Positions 7,767-16,631 of a stretch of DNA of 41,005 bases are shown in pieces. The stretch spans positions 1-41,005 of the forward strand of contig CAIKDP010000448.1 in assembly GCA_903826205.1 (NCBI GenBank), given 5' to 3'. The notes beneath the pieces were generated by a model that worked only from the letters and a program-made list of their open reading frames with translations, was not told where the DNA came from and did not search any database. Position 1 is the first letter of the stretch. Each line of letters begins with the position of its first letter. The translations under genes were made by a program, and so were the position numbers. The stretch is from Akkermansiaceae bacterium. GTDB lineage: Bacteria > Verrucomicrobiota > Verrucomicrobiia > Verrucomicrobiales > Akkermansiaceae.

Positions 7767-9760
7767 GAATAGACCCAGTAATGGTATTCATTGGTGAGCT
7801 TTTCATCAGCCGGATTGATGGCCAATGAGTTCCTGGTGACGAACTTGAGGTTGAGAGCGGGTTTGCCTTTGGTTAGATTGGCCGGGATCTCGAAGTCGGT
7901 GTCGCGGAACTTCGCCGGCATGGTCCCGTTCTGCCAGGTCGGCACGTCCATTTGGGTTTCGGCATAGTGGTTCTTGATCAGCTCGCGGTATTTGCGCAGG
8001 TCGTAGTTGAGCACGTAATTGGCGCCCTGCTCGAACCAGGTGCCGGCCAGGGTGCCGTCCACATAAACGTCCACTTCCTGGTGATAGGCCGTCTGGTTGA
8101 TGCGTTTGCGCAAGCGCACGCCGTCGTTATCAGGGGAGATTTTGACCGTGAACGAGGACTCCTTGTCGGTCCAGCGGCCGTCATCGGTGAGGGGTTGGTT
8201 GAAATCGCCCTCATAGCCCGAGATGTCCGTCTGCACGCGCAGTTTGCCATCCGTGCCATCGGCTTTGTAGTAGTGCGCCGCCTCGGCGTCCGGCTTGCCG
8301 ACGTCGAGTGCATCGGTTGGAACCAGAAACTTTGTTGGATTGTGATAGTAATAGACGGCGCTGAGGAACGAACCGTCCCTGTCGTGGGTGAAGCCATGGG
8401 CATGATCCTGGGTTAGCTTGATAGAGTTGAGGAACGGGACATAATCGAGGATATGGAACCGGTAGGCGGTGCCGTCGGCGAGGCCGCCGCTGTAGGGGTT
8501 ACAGACGCCGGGATGGATGCCATAACTGTGGTTGAAATAATCCTCGCCGCCGGTGGTTTCCACGGCGGGGGTTTGCGAACCATCGGTGAAGATGCTGAAA
8601 TTGGCTTCAATGTCACCGGTGAGTTTTGAGACGCAGCCGACCAGAACGCCCGATCCTTCGACGTTGAGGTTGGCGAAGTCAGGCGCACCCGCCTTGACGG
8701 CCACGCCATCGTTGAACTGCACCTTGAAGGTGCCCGTGGTTGCCTCCGGATACGGGTTGTGCTCCGACCAATTGATCTCACAGACCCCCTGCAGCGGGGC
8801 AGCCTGTGGGTTGAGCAATTCGATCTTCATGGATTTCCAAAAAGGCATCGGGAAATAACAATACAATTGTTTGCCATCGAAGCCGGCGGGTTGACCCTTG
8901 GCATTTTTCATATCGGCCCCGCGGTAGCCTCCGAAAAACATCGATACCGGAAGGTTGGCGGTCACCACGCCGTCCGTGGTCATGCGGATGGATACCTTGT
9001 CCAGTAATCCGGCGTCGACCGATGATGGCGTGATCCGGATGCCGCGGATCACGCCGGGCTTGTTGACGTCAAAGACGACCTTTTCCTTGGCGCTGGCGTC
9101 GAGAGTGGTGGTGGCCGCTAGGTTGCCAGGGTCGGCGCCAGGGAAGGTGCCGGTGGGCGCCTGCAATTTTGCCTGGAGGGCATTGACTTCATCCACGCTG
9201 AGGGTTTCGGCGAACCGGCGCTCACGATAGAGGTGCAGCGTGTATTGGTACCAATCCGGCCGCTTGGTCAGGGTGGCCTTGAACACCGCGTCGAAGGGCA
9301 GGCAGGGGAAGGCCCACCACATGCTGCCGTTCTGGTTGTACCATAGTTGATAGGGTGCCTTGCCGGTTTTGAAATAGTCGGTCATGAGCCGGTCATGGCC
9401 TGGGACGGCGGCGTCTTTGAGGCTGAGTTTGAGGTTGCCGTCGTTTTTGTTCATCCAGGCGAACCAGGCATGAATCAACATGCCGGAGCCGCCCTTGAAA
9501 TACGCCTGCTCGTAGCCGCTGGCGTCCTGCAACGTGTAGTTGCTCCAATCCATGATGGTGCAGTTGAGCGGACTCTTGGAGGTGTGGCTCCAGACCTTCA
9601 CTCCCGTGCGGATGGCCGGCAGGCTTTCCCAGACCACCGCGGGGTTTTTCAGTGCCGGCTTGGGTGATGTTGTTAGATTGGCGGCCTCTTCTCCGCAGGC
9701 CAATCCGCCGAGCAGCAGGCCGGCTGCCAGACCTATCATGGTTTTAATTTTCGGGTTCAT
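7736..9760 (-). CDS. DUF2961 / GH172-like secreted protein
   Basis: A 674-residue exported protein recognisable as DUF2961, the family that includes GH172 fructofuranosidase and difructose-anhydride-forming enzymes. Motifs include FFGGYRGADMK (about 280), a VETTGGEDYFNHSYG block (about 410-425, with the conserved Glu/Asp), and YRFHILDYVPFLNSIKLTQDHAHG followed by SAVYYYHNP. The N terminus is a signal sequence (MIGLAAGLLLGGLACG); the Cys might be lipidated, but the lipobox is weak. A C-terminal beta-sandwich segment (DVYVDGTLAGTWFEQG) is as seen in the family. Substrate is unknown. It is convergent with, and overlaps by 31 bp, the respiratory operon, and is a saccharide-degradation candidate together with the GH2 and SGNH esterase genes. 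Confidence 0.8.
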   Translation of the reverse strand: MNPKIKTMIGLAAGLLLGGLACGEEAANLTTSPKPALKNPAVVWESLPAIRTGVKVWSHTSKSPLNCTIMDWSNYTLQDASGYEQAYFKGGSGMLIHAWFAWMNKNDGNLKLSLKDAAVPGHDRLMTDYFKTGKAPYQLWYNQNGSMWWAFPCLPFDAVFKATLTKRPDWYQYTLHLYRERRFAETLSVDEVNALQAKLQAPTGTFPGADPGNLAATTTLDASAKEKVVFDVNKPGVIRGIRITPSSVDAGLLDKVSIRMTTDGVVTANLPVSMFFGGYRGADMKNAKGQPAGFDGKQLYCYFPMPFWKSMKIELLNPQAAPLQGVCEINWSEHNPYPEATTGTFKVQFNDGVAVKAGAPDFANLNVEGSGVLVGCVSKLTGDIEANFSIFTDGSQTPAVETTGGEDYFNHSYGIHPGVCNPYSGGLADGTAYRFHILDYVPFLNSIKLTQDHAHGFTHDRDGSFLSAVYYYHNPTKFLVPTDALDVGKPDAEAAHYYKADGTDGKLRVQTDISGYEGDFNQPLTDDGRWTDKESSFTVKISPDNDGVRLRKRINQTAYHQEVDVYVDGTLAGTWFEQGANYVLNYDLRKYRELIKNHYAETQMDVPTWQNGTMPAKFRDTDFEIPANLTKGKPALNLKFVTRNSLAINPADEKLTNEYHYWVYSYLGAVRESR

Positions 9761-10138
9761 AGGCTTGTCGTCATCAGGGTTGACCCTAGTAAGAGAAATG
9801 AAACCGCAGATGGACGCATAGTCACGCAGATAATCAAAGAGTTGTGACGATTTGCGGTCTCACCTGCTGGGTTAGGTTGGAATTCGGTTTAAACCTCTTA
9901 TCATCAATGTTCATCCGCGTTAATCTGCGGTTCATTTTCCTCTTCAGGTTTAATGATTTAAGGAGGCTGGACATTTTTGTTCACCGATTCGCGAGGGACA
10001 GGAATGTACCTCCTCCTTATGGCGCCTCTGAGGGAGGGGTGAAAATTGTCAGTAATCCGTTCAATCAGTGGTTAAGCCGACTGATGATTTCAGTCGAGCT
10101 GGGCAATTATGTTAGATTATTCCTCGGGCTGCCGCGGG
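9761..10138. other. 378-bp intergenic region with repeat element and weak hairpin
   Basis: No credible gene is seen. The stretch holds the two arms of a CCGCAGAT-type inverted repeat (9798-9936). It also holds a 7-bp hairpin at 10078-10096 (stem CGACTGA, 5-nt loop), about 43 nt past the stop of the minus-strand gene ending at 10139. The hairpin lacks a T-run, so calling it a terminator is weak. It is AT-richer than the flanks. Confidence 0.6.
9798..9936. repeat. Imperfect inverted repeat of the CCGCAGAT family
   Basis: The left arm at 9798-9832 begins AATGAAACCGCAGATGGACG. The right arm at 9907-9936, read on the other strand, begins AATGAACCGCAGATTAACG, so the arms are near reverse complements around a spacer of about 74 bp. 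The left arm also repeats ACGCAGAT. It is related in pattern to the CCACAGAT element at 21557-21666. Similar CACAGAT/CGCAGAT intergenic elements are known from many environmental genomes; their function is unclear. Confidence 0.6.
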
Positions 10139-13100
10139 CTAGCGCGCGGAGGTTGCGGTTGGGGGTGGGAGCGTGCCGGAGGCGACGGCGGGCTGGCCCT
10201 CGGCAGACATCACGACGCGGAAGCCGACGTTGTAGACCGCCTGCCATGGGCGGTAGGGGAGACGTGCCGCGGAGCGTGCATGCTGCGGCCGGTCGAACCA
10301 TGAGCCGCCACGCACGGTCTTCATGGCGTCCGGTTTCGCCTCGTTGCGTCCGTCGCCGTCCGCATACGGATAGGCCCGGTACGAACTGAGCGTCCATTCC
10401 GCGGCGTTGCCATGCATGTTGCGCAGGCCCCAGCCATTCGGCTCATAGCGGCCGACGTCGGCGGTCACCCCGCAGCCGTCGTTGAAGCGGCGGTCCCGCG
10501 GATGCCATGGGGGAGCATCGCCGCGGTCCAGTTGGTTGAGCGAGGCGTCCGCCAGGTTGGCGAACTTGGAAAAATCGCTGTCGCGGGTGCCGTAGGCGAA
10601 CGGTGATTCGGTGCCGGCGCGGCAGGCCCATTCCCACTGTGCCTCGGTCGGCAGCGTGAACTTCTTGCCAGTCTTCTGCGAGAGCCATTTGCAAAACGCG
10701 ACGGCCTCGTTCCAGGAGATGCGGACCACGGGTTGGTTCGGCTGGTTGATGGTAATGCCGCGCTCGCCCTGATCCTTGCCGGTCATGCTGATCACGCCGC
10801 TGTCGTGTTTGGTGTCGAAGGCGGCGTATTGGGCGTTGCTGATTTCCAGGGTGCCCATGTAGAACGGCTTGTCGACCTTGACCCTGCTAACAGGAAACTC
10901 ATCGTTCTCACCGGCGGCATCGCCCATGATGAATTCGCCTGCGGGGATGAGTGCCAGATCCAGCGTCTTGCCGTCCGCCACCTCGATCTTTAGCGTGGGC
11001 GGCAGCTTCGCGGCCGTGACGCGCTTGGCCGCCTCGGCGGCATCAAACGGCCACCCGTCCACGCGCAGGTTCGACGGCTTGCGCTCGGGCAGCGGTGCGG
11101 GTGCAACATAGGCAACCGGCTCCTTGTTAGATGGTGCCGGGACCGCCTCCGGATCGTCGGTGCGGTTGCCATATTTCGCGTGCATCTCCATGCGCCTCTG
11201 CATCACGGGCCGCGCGCCATTGACATGCTCGGTCCAAGTGCCGTGGTCGGGCACGTTGAGGTCGATCCATGTGACGAGCCGCTCCCATGCCTCGGCGTCG
11301 AGCTTCACATTGTAGTGGCCGCGTTTGAGCATCTGGACCAGTTCGCTGGTGTCCGCATGATACTCCAACGGTTTTTGCAGGTGGTAATCGCTCTCCGGTC
11401 CCGGGCGGCGCACGAACGGATGGAGGGCGATGTAGGAGCGAGTGAAATTGCGCTCGCCGTTGGTTGGTTTGGCGGTGAAGTCGGCCACGGCCTGGCCATT
11501 AACCGGTTGGGCGCCTTCCTTGTGGCAACCGACACAGTATTTATCGAGGACCGGCTGCACCTCGCGTTTGAAGCTGAAGCCGCGGGCCGGACCATACCAC
11601 GGCGTGATGGCTGAGGCCGCACGCTGGCTGGCCAACGTAGGTTTGTTAGGAGGAATCGCGTTTTGCGTGTCGTGGCAACCGATGCATGAGAAACTCTCGC
11701 CCGGCATCGCCGTGTACCAACTGCGCATGAGTTGGATGGCCTTGCCCTCCGCATCGAGCGGTTGCACGGCGATGGGGGTGTTGGCCGGCACCTTGAAGCT
11801 GGCCGAGCCGTCGGCCTCCACCGGCACTGTGCCGAGGATGCGATGGACATCCCATGGGCCGTCGATGCCGACGTTGATGTGCCCGCCCATGCCGGGGTAG
11901 CCGAAGTGCGGTTCGTAGAGGCGCATTTTCTTGACGGTGCCGCGCGGCACGCCTGCCAGTCCCGGGCCCGCATAAATGTCTGCCAGATAGACCGTGGCAT
12001 CTTTTTTTGTCAGGTCGATGCGATCGGGGATGACCGGCGGACGGGTGGTCTTGCGCAGGGGGATCGGCTCTAACATGGCGTATCCGTCCAACTCCTTGAT
12101 GAGGGTCATGTTGTCAAACACATCCACCAGATAGATGCCCCATTTGGCCTGTTGCGTGGGTTTGCAGGAAACCAGAAAATACTTGTCGCTGAGCGGATAG
12201 GGATGAAGGAACTTCGGCCATGAGCCATCGACCAAGCCGTCGCGAATGACAGGTTCGACGGGTTTGCCGTTGCCCGGGATGCGTTGCACCACGCCATCGG
12301 CCTCGAAGCGGCCCTTGGCGGGGTCGAACACGACCAACTCGCCCATGCGTGGCACGCCGTGGTGGCCGGAGATGATGGAGACCAACTTGGTCGGGTGGTT
12401 GGGCACGGGCTTGGCATAGAAGAACGAATTGGGCCAATAGGAATTGCTGCCGTAATAGGACATTTGACCGGAGCCGTCCGGGTTCATGCGGAACAGGATG
12501 CGCGTGAAGTAATGCGGGGTGTCCGAGTATTCCCAACGGGTGTAGAGCACGCTGCCATCGTTGAGCACCGTGGGACACCAGTTCTGGTCCTGGTCGAAGC
12601 ACAGTTGGCGGATGCCTGTGCCGTCGGCATTCATTTTGCAGATGTTGGCCACATTGTTGCCGCCACCGACGCAGGGCACGCCGTGGAAGGCGAGGGACGA
12701 GGTGTAGAGGATCTTGCCATCGGGCAGATAGCAGGGGTCGTAGTTTTCCACATCGGGTTCCTCGCCGGGGGTCACCTGGCGCAAGCCGCTGCCGTCTGCC
12801 TTGACTTCCCACACCTGCCAGCGGTCATGTTTGCCGGGCATCGAGAACAGCATCTTGTCGCCGCTGAAGTCCAGCTTGAGGTCGCCCACAAACTCCGACT
12901 TCTGGGGCTTCATCAGGGTGGTCAGGTTGCCCTGCGGGCTCACCGGGGAAAGTACGGCGATTTCGTTGTCGTAACCGGTGCGGCCGATGCCGCAGTTGGC
13001 TTGCCAGTTTTGCGGCAGGCCGAGGTTGCCGGCACCGCGTTTGATCAACAGGAGTTTTTCAAAACCCAACAGCGGATTGGCCAGCAAGGACTCATTTTGC

Positions 13101-13429
13101 AGCGTGCTGAAATTGTTAGCCAACTCCTGGAGGCGCGGCTTGGCACCCTGGTCCCCACCTGCCAGGGCCGCTTCGGCCTCGGTGAGGGACTTCTCCAGGT
13201 CGGTCAGGCGGCTCAGAAAGTCCTTGCCTTTGGCGAATGTGGCACCGTGGGTGGCGATCATGTCGGTGATCGCCGCGCGCGTGCCCGGCACGCCGGCCAG
13301 CACGGGAAAATCCTTGGCGCTTGGCGGGGGGGCCTGTGGGGTGGCCGCCATGAGGCATCCACCTGCGGCCAGCCATCCCAATACGGCTGGAATTGCCGCC
13401 CTGCCCGTCATCAGTTGCAAATTATTCAT
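10139..13429 (-). CDS. PD40-repeat / diheme cytochrome (hydrazine-synthase-alpha-like) fused to an FGE-like domain
   Basis: A 1096-residue secreted fusion protein. After a signal peptide and a helical segment (about 35-125) come TolB/PD40-type propeller repeats (LKLDFSGDKMLFSMPG; YDPCYLPDGKILYTSS; CPTVLNDGSVLYTRWEY). A middle region follows that resembles the hydrazine synthase alpha family, with two c-type heme sites, CIGCH (near 581) and CVGCH (near 632). From about 820 there is a formylglycine-generating-enzyme/SUMF1-like domain (LIPAGEFIMGD; FTLPTEAQWEWACRAG; NMHGNAAEW; VRGGSW). The final block, GGSWFDRPQHARSAARLPYR, lacks the catalytic cysteine pair of true FGE, so sulfatase maturation is unlikely. 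PVC bacteria carry related heme/PD40 proteins of unknown function. True hydrazine synthesis is not implied. It stands alone on its strand, with a divergent region upstream. Confidence 0.78.
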   Translation of the reverse strand: MNNLQLMTGRAAIPAVLGWLAAGGCLMAATPQAPPPSAKDFPVLAGVPGTRAAITDMIATHGATFAKGKDFLSRLTDLEKSLTEAEAALAGGDQGAKPRLQELANNFSTLQNESLLANPLLGFEKLLLIKRGAGNLGLPQNWQANCGIGRTGYDNEIAVLSPVSPQGNLTTLMKPQKSEFVGDLKLDFSGDKMLFSMPGKHDRWQVWEVKADGSGLRQVTPGEEPDVENYDPCYLPDGKILYTSSLAFHGVPCVGGGNNVANICKMNADGTGIRQLCFDQDQNWCPTVLNDGSVLYTRWEYSDTPHYFTRILFRMNPDGSGQMSYYGSNSYWPNSFFYAKPVPNHPTKLVSIISGHHGVPRMGELVVFDPAKGRFEADGVVQRIPGNGKPVEPVIRDGLVDGSWPKFLHPYPLSDKYFLVSCKPTQQAKWGIYLVDVFDNMTLIKELDGYAMLEPIPLRKTTRPPVIPDRIDLTKKDATVYLADIYAGPGLAGVPRGTVKKMRLYEPHFGYPGMGGHINVGIDGPWDVHRILGTVPVEADGSASFKVPANTPIAVQPLDAEGKAIQLMRSWYTAMPGESFSCIGCHDTQNAIPPNKPTLASQRAASAITPWYGPARGFSFKREVQPVLDKYCVGCHKEGAQPVNGQAVADFTAKPTNGERNFTRSYIALHPFVRRPGPESDYHLQKPLEYHADTSELVQMLKRGHYNVKLDAEAWERLVTWIDLNVPDHGTWTEHVNGARPVMQRRMEMHAKYGNRTDDPEAVPAPSNKEPVAYVAPAPLPERKPSNLRVDGWPFDAAEAAKRVTAAKLPPTLKIEVADGKTLDLALIPAGEFIMGDAAGENDEFPVSRVKVDKPFYMGTLEISNAQYAAFDTKHDSGVISMTGKDQGERGITINQPNQPVVRISWNEAVAFCKWLSQKTGKKFTLPTEAQWEWACRAGTESPFAYGTRDSDFSKFANLADASLNQLDRGDAPPWHPRDRRFNDGCGVTADVGRYEPNGWGLRNMHGNAAEWTLSSYRAYPYADGDGRNEAKPDAMKTVRGGSWFDRPQHARSAARLPYRPWQAVYNVGFRVVMSAEGQPAVASGTLPPPTATSAR

Positions 13430-13645
13430 ACGCGTTTTCTAACAAATTTGGCGGCTTCCATATGAGAACCGCGCGTGCACGGAGATTCGTACGGCATGGA
13501 TACGAACTCAATTCCAAAATGTTTCATTTGGGTTGAAAGAAGCGCGCGGACGGCCCGTATGAGCGGCGACTTCACACTTGCAGTGGTGGGAGCCATGCAG
13601 GCATCCCGTGGGAGTCTGAGCCAGACCCGTATCATCCAACCGACC

Positions 13646-15079
13646 ATGAAACATCACAGTCCCATCAACCGTTGTCACAAGATTCACCATTTTTTGTTAG
13701 TTTTCGCCCTCGCGGGTGCCATTCCTGCCACCGCGGATGTGCGCCTGCCCAAGATTTTCACCGACAACATGCTGCTGCAACGGGACCTGCCGGTGCGGGT
13801 CTGGGGCTGGGCGGATGCCGGTGAAGACGTAAGTGTGGCCCTCGCTGGAAAGTCCGCCGCGGCCAAGGCCGACGATAAGGGCCAGTGGGCACTGGAATTG
13901 CCTGCACTCAAGGCCGGTGAAAACCTCGAACTCACGGTCAAGGGCAAGAATGAGCTGACCCTCAAGAACATCCTGATAGGAGACATTTGGGTTTGCTCCG
14001 GCCAATCCAACATGGAGATGGGTTTGAACGGTTGCCTGGGCGCTGCGGATGACATCAAGGCGGCCGACCTGCCGAAGATCCGCCGCATCAAGTTCAATCA
14101 TGCCAAGAGCGGCCAACCGGAGCCTGATGCACCGACCGCAACCCCATGGCAAGTGTGCACGCCGCAGACGGCGGGTGGGTTCACCGCTGTGGGATTCTAT
14201 TTCGCACGTGAGATCCTACAAAAAACCGGGGTGCCCATCGGCATCGTCGATTCCAATTGGGGCGGCACCCGGATTGAGCCGTGGGTGAGCACCGCCGACC
14301 TCGGGCTGCCCGCCGCCAAAGGCGACACGGGCAGCATGTACAACGCGATGATTCATCCGCTGGTGCGCCTCCCGATCAAGGGTGCCCTGTGGTACCAGGG
14401 TGAATCCAACGGCACTGAGGGCGATTCGTATTACGAAAAAATGTTGGCCTTGATCAGTGGCTGGCGCAAGCAATGGGGGCAGGGGGATTTCCCGTTCTAC
14501 TTTGTGCAACTTGCGAATTTCCAAGCCCCGTCAGTGGATCCCACCGGCGGCAATGGCTGGGCCAGGCTCCGCGAGGCGCAAACCAAGTCACTGTCCATTC
14601 CCAACACCGGCATGGCGGTCATCATCGATACCGTGCAGCTGGCCCAGTCCGGCGACATCCATCCCAAGAACAAATTCGATGTGGGGATGCGTCTGGCGCG
14701 CTGGGCGCTGGGCCGGGATTACGGACAAAAAGACCTGGTGGTTTCGGGGCCCCTGTTCAAGGCGCTCAAGATCGAAGGTGACAAGGCCCGCATGGAATTC
14801 AGCCACACTGGCACCGGGCTCATGATTGGCAAGAAAGAGGGGCTGACGCCTGCCGCCGAGGACAAGGAGGCCAAGCTCCAGCGCTTCGCGGTTGCCGGTG
14901 CCGACAAGAAATGGTTCTGGGCCACCGCCGTGATCGAAAACAATGCGGTCGTGGTTTCCTCGCCCGATGTGAAGGAACCCGTCGCCGTGCGTTATGCCTT
15001 CGAGATGAATCCGGACGGTGCCAACCTCTTCAATCGCGAGGGGCTTCCCGCCTCGCCCTTCCGCACCGACAGCTGGTGA
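13646..15079 (+). CDS. Sialate O-acetylesterase-type SGNH esterase
   Basis: A 477-residue secreted carbohydrate esterase of the SASA family (sialate 9-O-acetylesterase-like). Start 13646 gives a signal peptide ending near ATA (HHFLLVFALAGAIPATA); in-frame sequence upstream lacks coding character. After an N-terminal beta domain (DVRLPKIFTDNMLLQRDLPV) the catalytic domain shows CSGQSNMEM (nucleophile Ser121 in GQSN), WYQGESN and GDIHPKNK (Asp337 and His339). A C-terminal all-beta segment follows. Substrate is not fixed by the sequence: members deacetylate sialic acids, xylan or pectin-type polymers. It is convergent with the ThuA-ankyrin gene, with only 4 bp between the stops. Confidence 0.88.
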   Translation: MKHHSPINRCHKIHHFLLVFALAGAIPATADVRLPKIFTDNMLLQRDLPVRVWGWADAGEDVSVALAGKSAAAKADDKGQWALELPALKAGENLELTVKGKNELTLKNILIGDIWVCSGQSNMEMGLNGCLGAADDIKAADLPKIRRIKFNHAKSGQPEPDAPTATPWQVCTPQTAGGFTAVGFYFAREILQKTGVPIGIVDSNWGGTRIEPWVSTADLGLPAAKGDTGSMYNAMIHPLVRLPIKGALWYQGESNGTEGDSYYEKMLALISGWRKQWGQGDFPFYFVQLANFQAPSVDPTGGNGWARLREAQTKSLSIPNTGMAVIIDTVQLAQSGDIHPKNKFDVGMRLARWALGRDYGQKDLVVSGPLFKALKIEGDKARMEFSHTGTGLMIGKKEGLTPAAEDKEAKLQRFAVAGADKKWFWATAVIENNAVVVSSPDVKEPVAVRYAFEMNPDGANLFNREGLPASPFRTDSW

Positions 15080-15083
15080 GCCA

Positions 15084-16472
15084 TCACTTGGATAGAACCC
15101 CGAGCGCCGCCTGATTGTTGAATTTTTTGGCAATGTCCAGCGCCGTGACCCCTTCCTTGGATTTGAGGGAGGGGTCGACCTTGTGATCCAGAAGCAGTTG
15201 CACCATCTCCGCGCCACCACTGGCAGCCGCTTCATGCAGGGGCGTACCGCCTAACACACTCAGCACCATCGGGTTGGCCCCGCCACTGAGAAGGGCCTTG
15301 GCTATCTCAAGTTGATTCTTGGCCGCCGCATGATGCAAGGGCGTCCAGCCGTCCTTGTCGCGCGCATCCGGCTTGGCGCCTGACTTCAACAGCGCGCTTA
15401 CCAGCACCCCGTTGCCGCGCTCCACCGCAAGGTGCAGGATGCTGCGTTGCGACCCGTCCACACCGTCCGGCTTGGCCCCCGACTCTAACAAAACAAGCGC
15501 GATTTCCGTCTTGTTGCGCAGGACGGCCTGGGCCAAGGGTGAGCGGGTCTTGTCGCGGCCTTGATGGAGGCTGGCCGGGTCGGTTGACAGGTGGAGGCGC
15601 ACATCATCCAGATCGCCACGGGCGATGGCCTCGTCGATGGTTTGATAGGCGGGAGTGGCGGCGACGTTGCCGACAACGCCTTGTGGCGGCACCTCGAGGC
15701 CGGCCGTCCAGACGATTCCGTTAAGAACCAGTTGCCGGAAATCCTTGTTCGCCCAATGCCGGAATGAATGCCCGCCGCTAAAGCCAAACCCGCGTGATTT
15801 GTTAGGATTGTCGACCACCCAGGCGAGCGTCTGCGGGACCTTGTCGGCCAATTCCTTGCGCACCGCGGGATTGCCGGTGCGCGGGCCGTCCGCGCCGAGG
15901 GAATCCGCCGGCGGCAGCGCTTGCAGCAGGGGCGTGACGTCATCGCGCAACCGCAGGTGGTAGTAAAACTCATCTTCCATCTCAAACGGCGCGACCCCAC
16001 GGGTGGCCGGATGGCTGGCGATGATGGGGTGGGTCATTTTCCACACCGGATTGACCGACCACTCCGCGGAGAAATGGCCGCCAAGCGCCTCATCTAACAA
16101 CTTTGACAATTCCGGGTCGGCGGGTTCGAGGGCCCAGTGCAAGACGGTGAGGCCCTTGCCGGCAGCGTAGTGATTGCGCAATTCGGCGAGGTGTCCGGTG
16201 GCGGGGTGCTTGTCCATGCCATCGCCATAGATCACGATGGCATCGGCGGCGCCAACCCTGGCGACGTCCTGGGGCCAACCATTGCTGACGTCCACCTTGA
16301 GGTCGAGGCCGCTGGCGGCAAGATGCCTGGCCAGCAACGCGCAGGCGGACGGGTGCTCATGCTGACCGGCGTCGTGGCTCTTGGGGCCGGCAATGAAGAG
16401 GATGGTTTTAGGCGCGGCGCGCAGCGGTGCGAGCAGCAGGAGCAGCAGCAGGAGGGGCTTGGGGAAGAGCAT
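15084..16472 (-). CDS. Secreted ThuA-like domain fused to ankyrin repeats
   Basis: A 462-residue protein. ATG 16470-16472 was chosen because it gives an evident signal peptide with an eight-leucine run (MLFPKPLLLLLLLLAPLRAAP). Residues about 20-270 form a ThuA-like (trehalose utilisation, glutamine-amidotransferase-fold) domain: KTILFIAGPKSHDAG, IVIYGDGMDKH, GLTVLHWALEP, FEMEDEFYYHLRL and GFGFSGGHSFRHWANKDFRQLVLNGIVWTAG. The C-terminal third carries about four ankyrin repeats (LAVERGNGVLVSALLKSGAKP; DGWTPLHHAAAKNQLEIAKALLSGGANP; GGTPLHEAAASGGAEMVQLLLDH). ThuA and ankyrin domains are rarely discussed together. The ankyrins suggest protein binding in the periplasm. ThuA biochemistry is poorly defined; a sugar-related role is guessed from context. 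Confidence 0.82.
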   Translation of the reverse strand: MLFPKPLLLLLLLLAPLRAAPKTILFIAGPKSHDAGQHEHPSACALLARHLAASGLDLKVDVSNGWPQDVARVGAADAIVIYGDGMDKHPATGHLAELRNHYAAGKGLTVLHWALEPADPELSKLLDEALGGHFSAEWSVNPVWKMTHPIIASHPATRGVAPFEMEDEFYYHLRLRDDVTPLLQALPPADSLGADGPRTGNPAVRKELADKVPQTLAWVVDNPNKSRGFGFSGGHSFRHWANKDFRQLVLNGIVWTAGLEVPPQGVVGNVAATPAYQTIDEAIARGDLDDVRLHLSTDPASLHQGRDKTRSPLAQAVLRNKTEIALVLLESGAKPDGVDGSQRSILHLAVERGNGVLVSALLKSGAKPDARDKDGWTPLHHAAAKNQLEIAKALLSGGANPMVLSVLGGTPLHEAAASGGAEMVQLLLDHKVDPSLKSKEGVTALDIAKKFNNQAALGVLSK

Positions 16473-16631
16473 AGGTCGCAACCGATACGGAGGCGGGGTG
16501 CGGGATGTTTCGGGGTGACTGAATATTTCACCCGGCATGAAAGAACGGCCTGTGTTCAAGGGTAGAAGTGGCGGGTTCAATCCGCGGTTTTTGCGCCGCG
16601 GGCGCCTCCATTATTATTTCCCAACCAAATC

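Noticed and set aside
10078-10096. Hairpin after the diheme/FGE fusion gene as a rho-independent terminator
   Set aside because: The 7-bp stem has no following T-run on the minus strand, so it is listed only as a weak structure.
10139-11000. Active sulfatase-maturing formylglycine enzyme
   Set aside because: The catalytic Cys pair near the C terminus is missing and there is no sulfatase gene in the window.
10139-13429. Anammox hydrazine synthase
   Set aside because: Only domain-level resemblance; no beta/gamma subunit or other anammox genes nearby, and the neighbours are saccharide enzymes.
12284-13465. 393-codon plus-strand frame opposite the diheme fusion gene
   Set aside because: Antisense shadow; the minus-strand product has clear domains and heme motifs, whereas this one has none.
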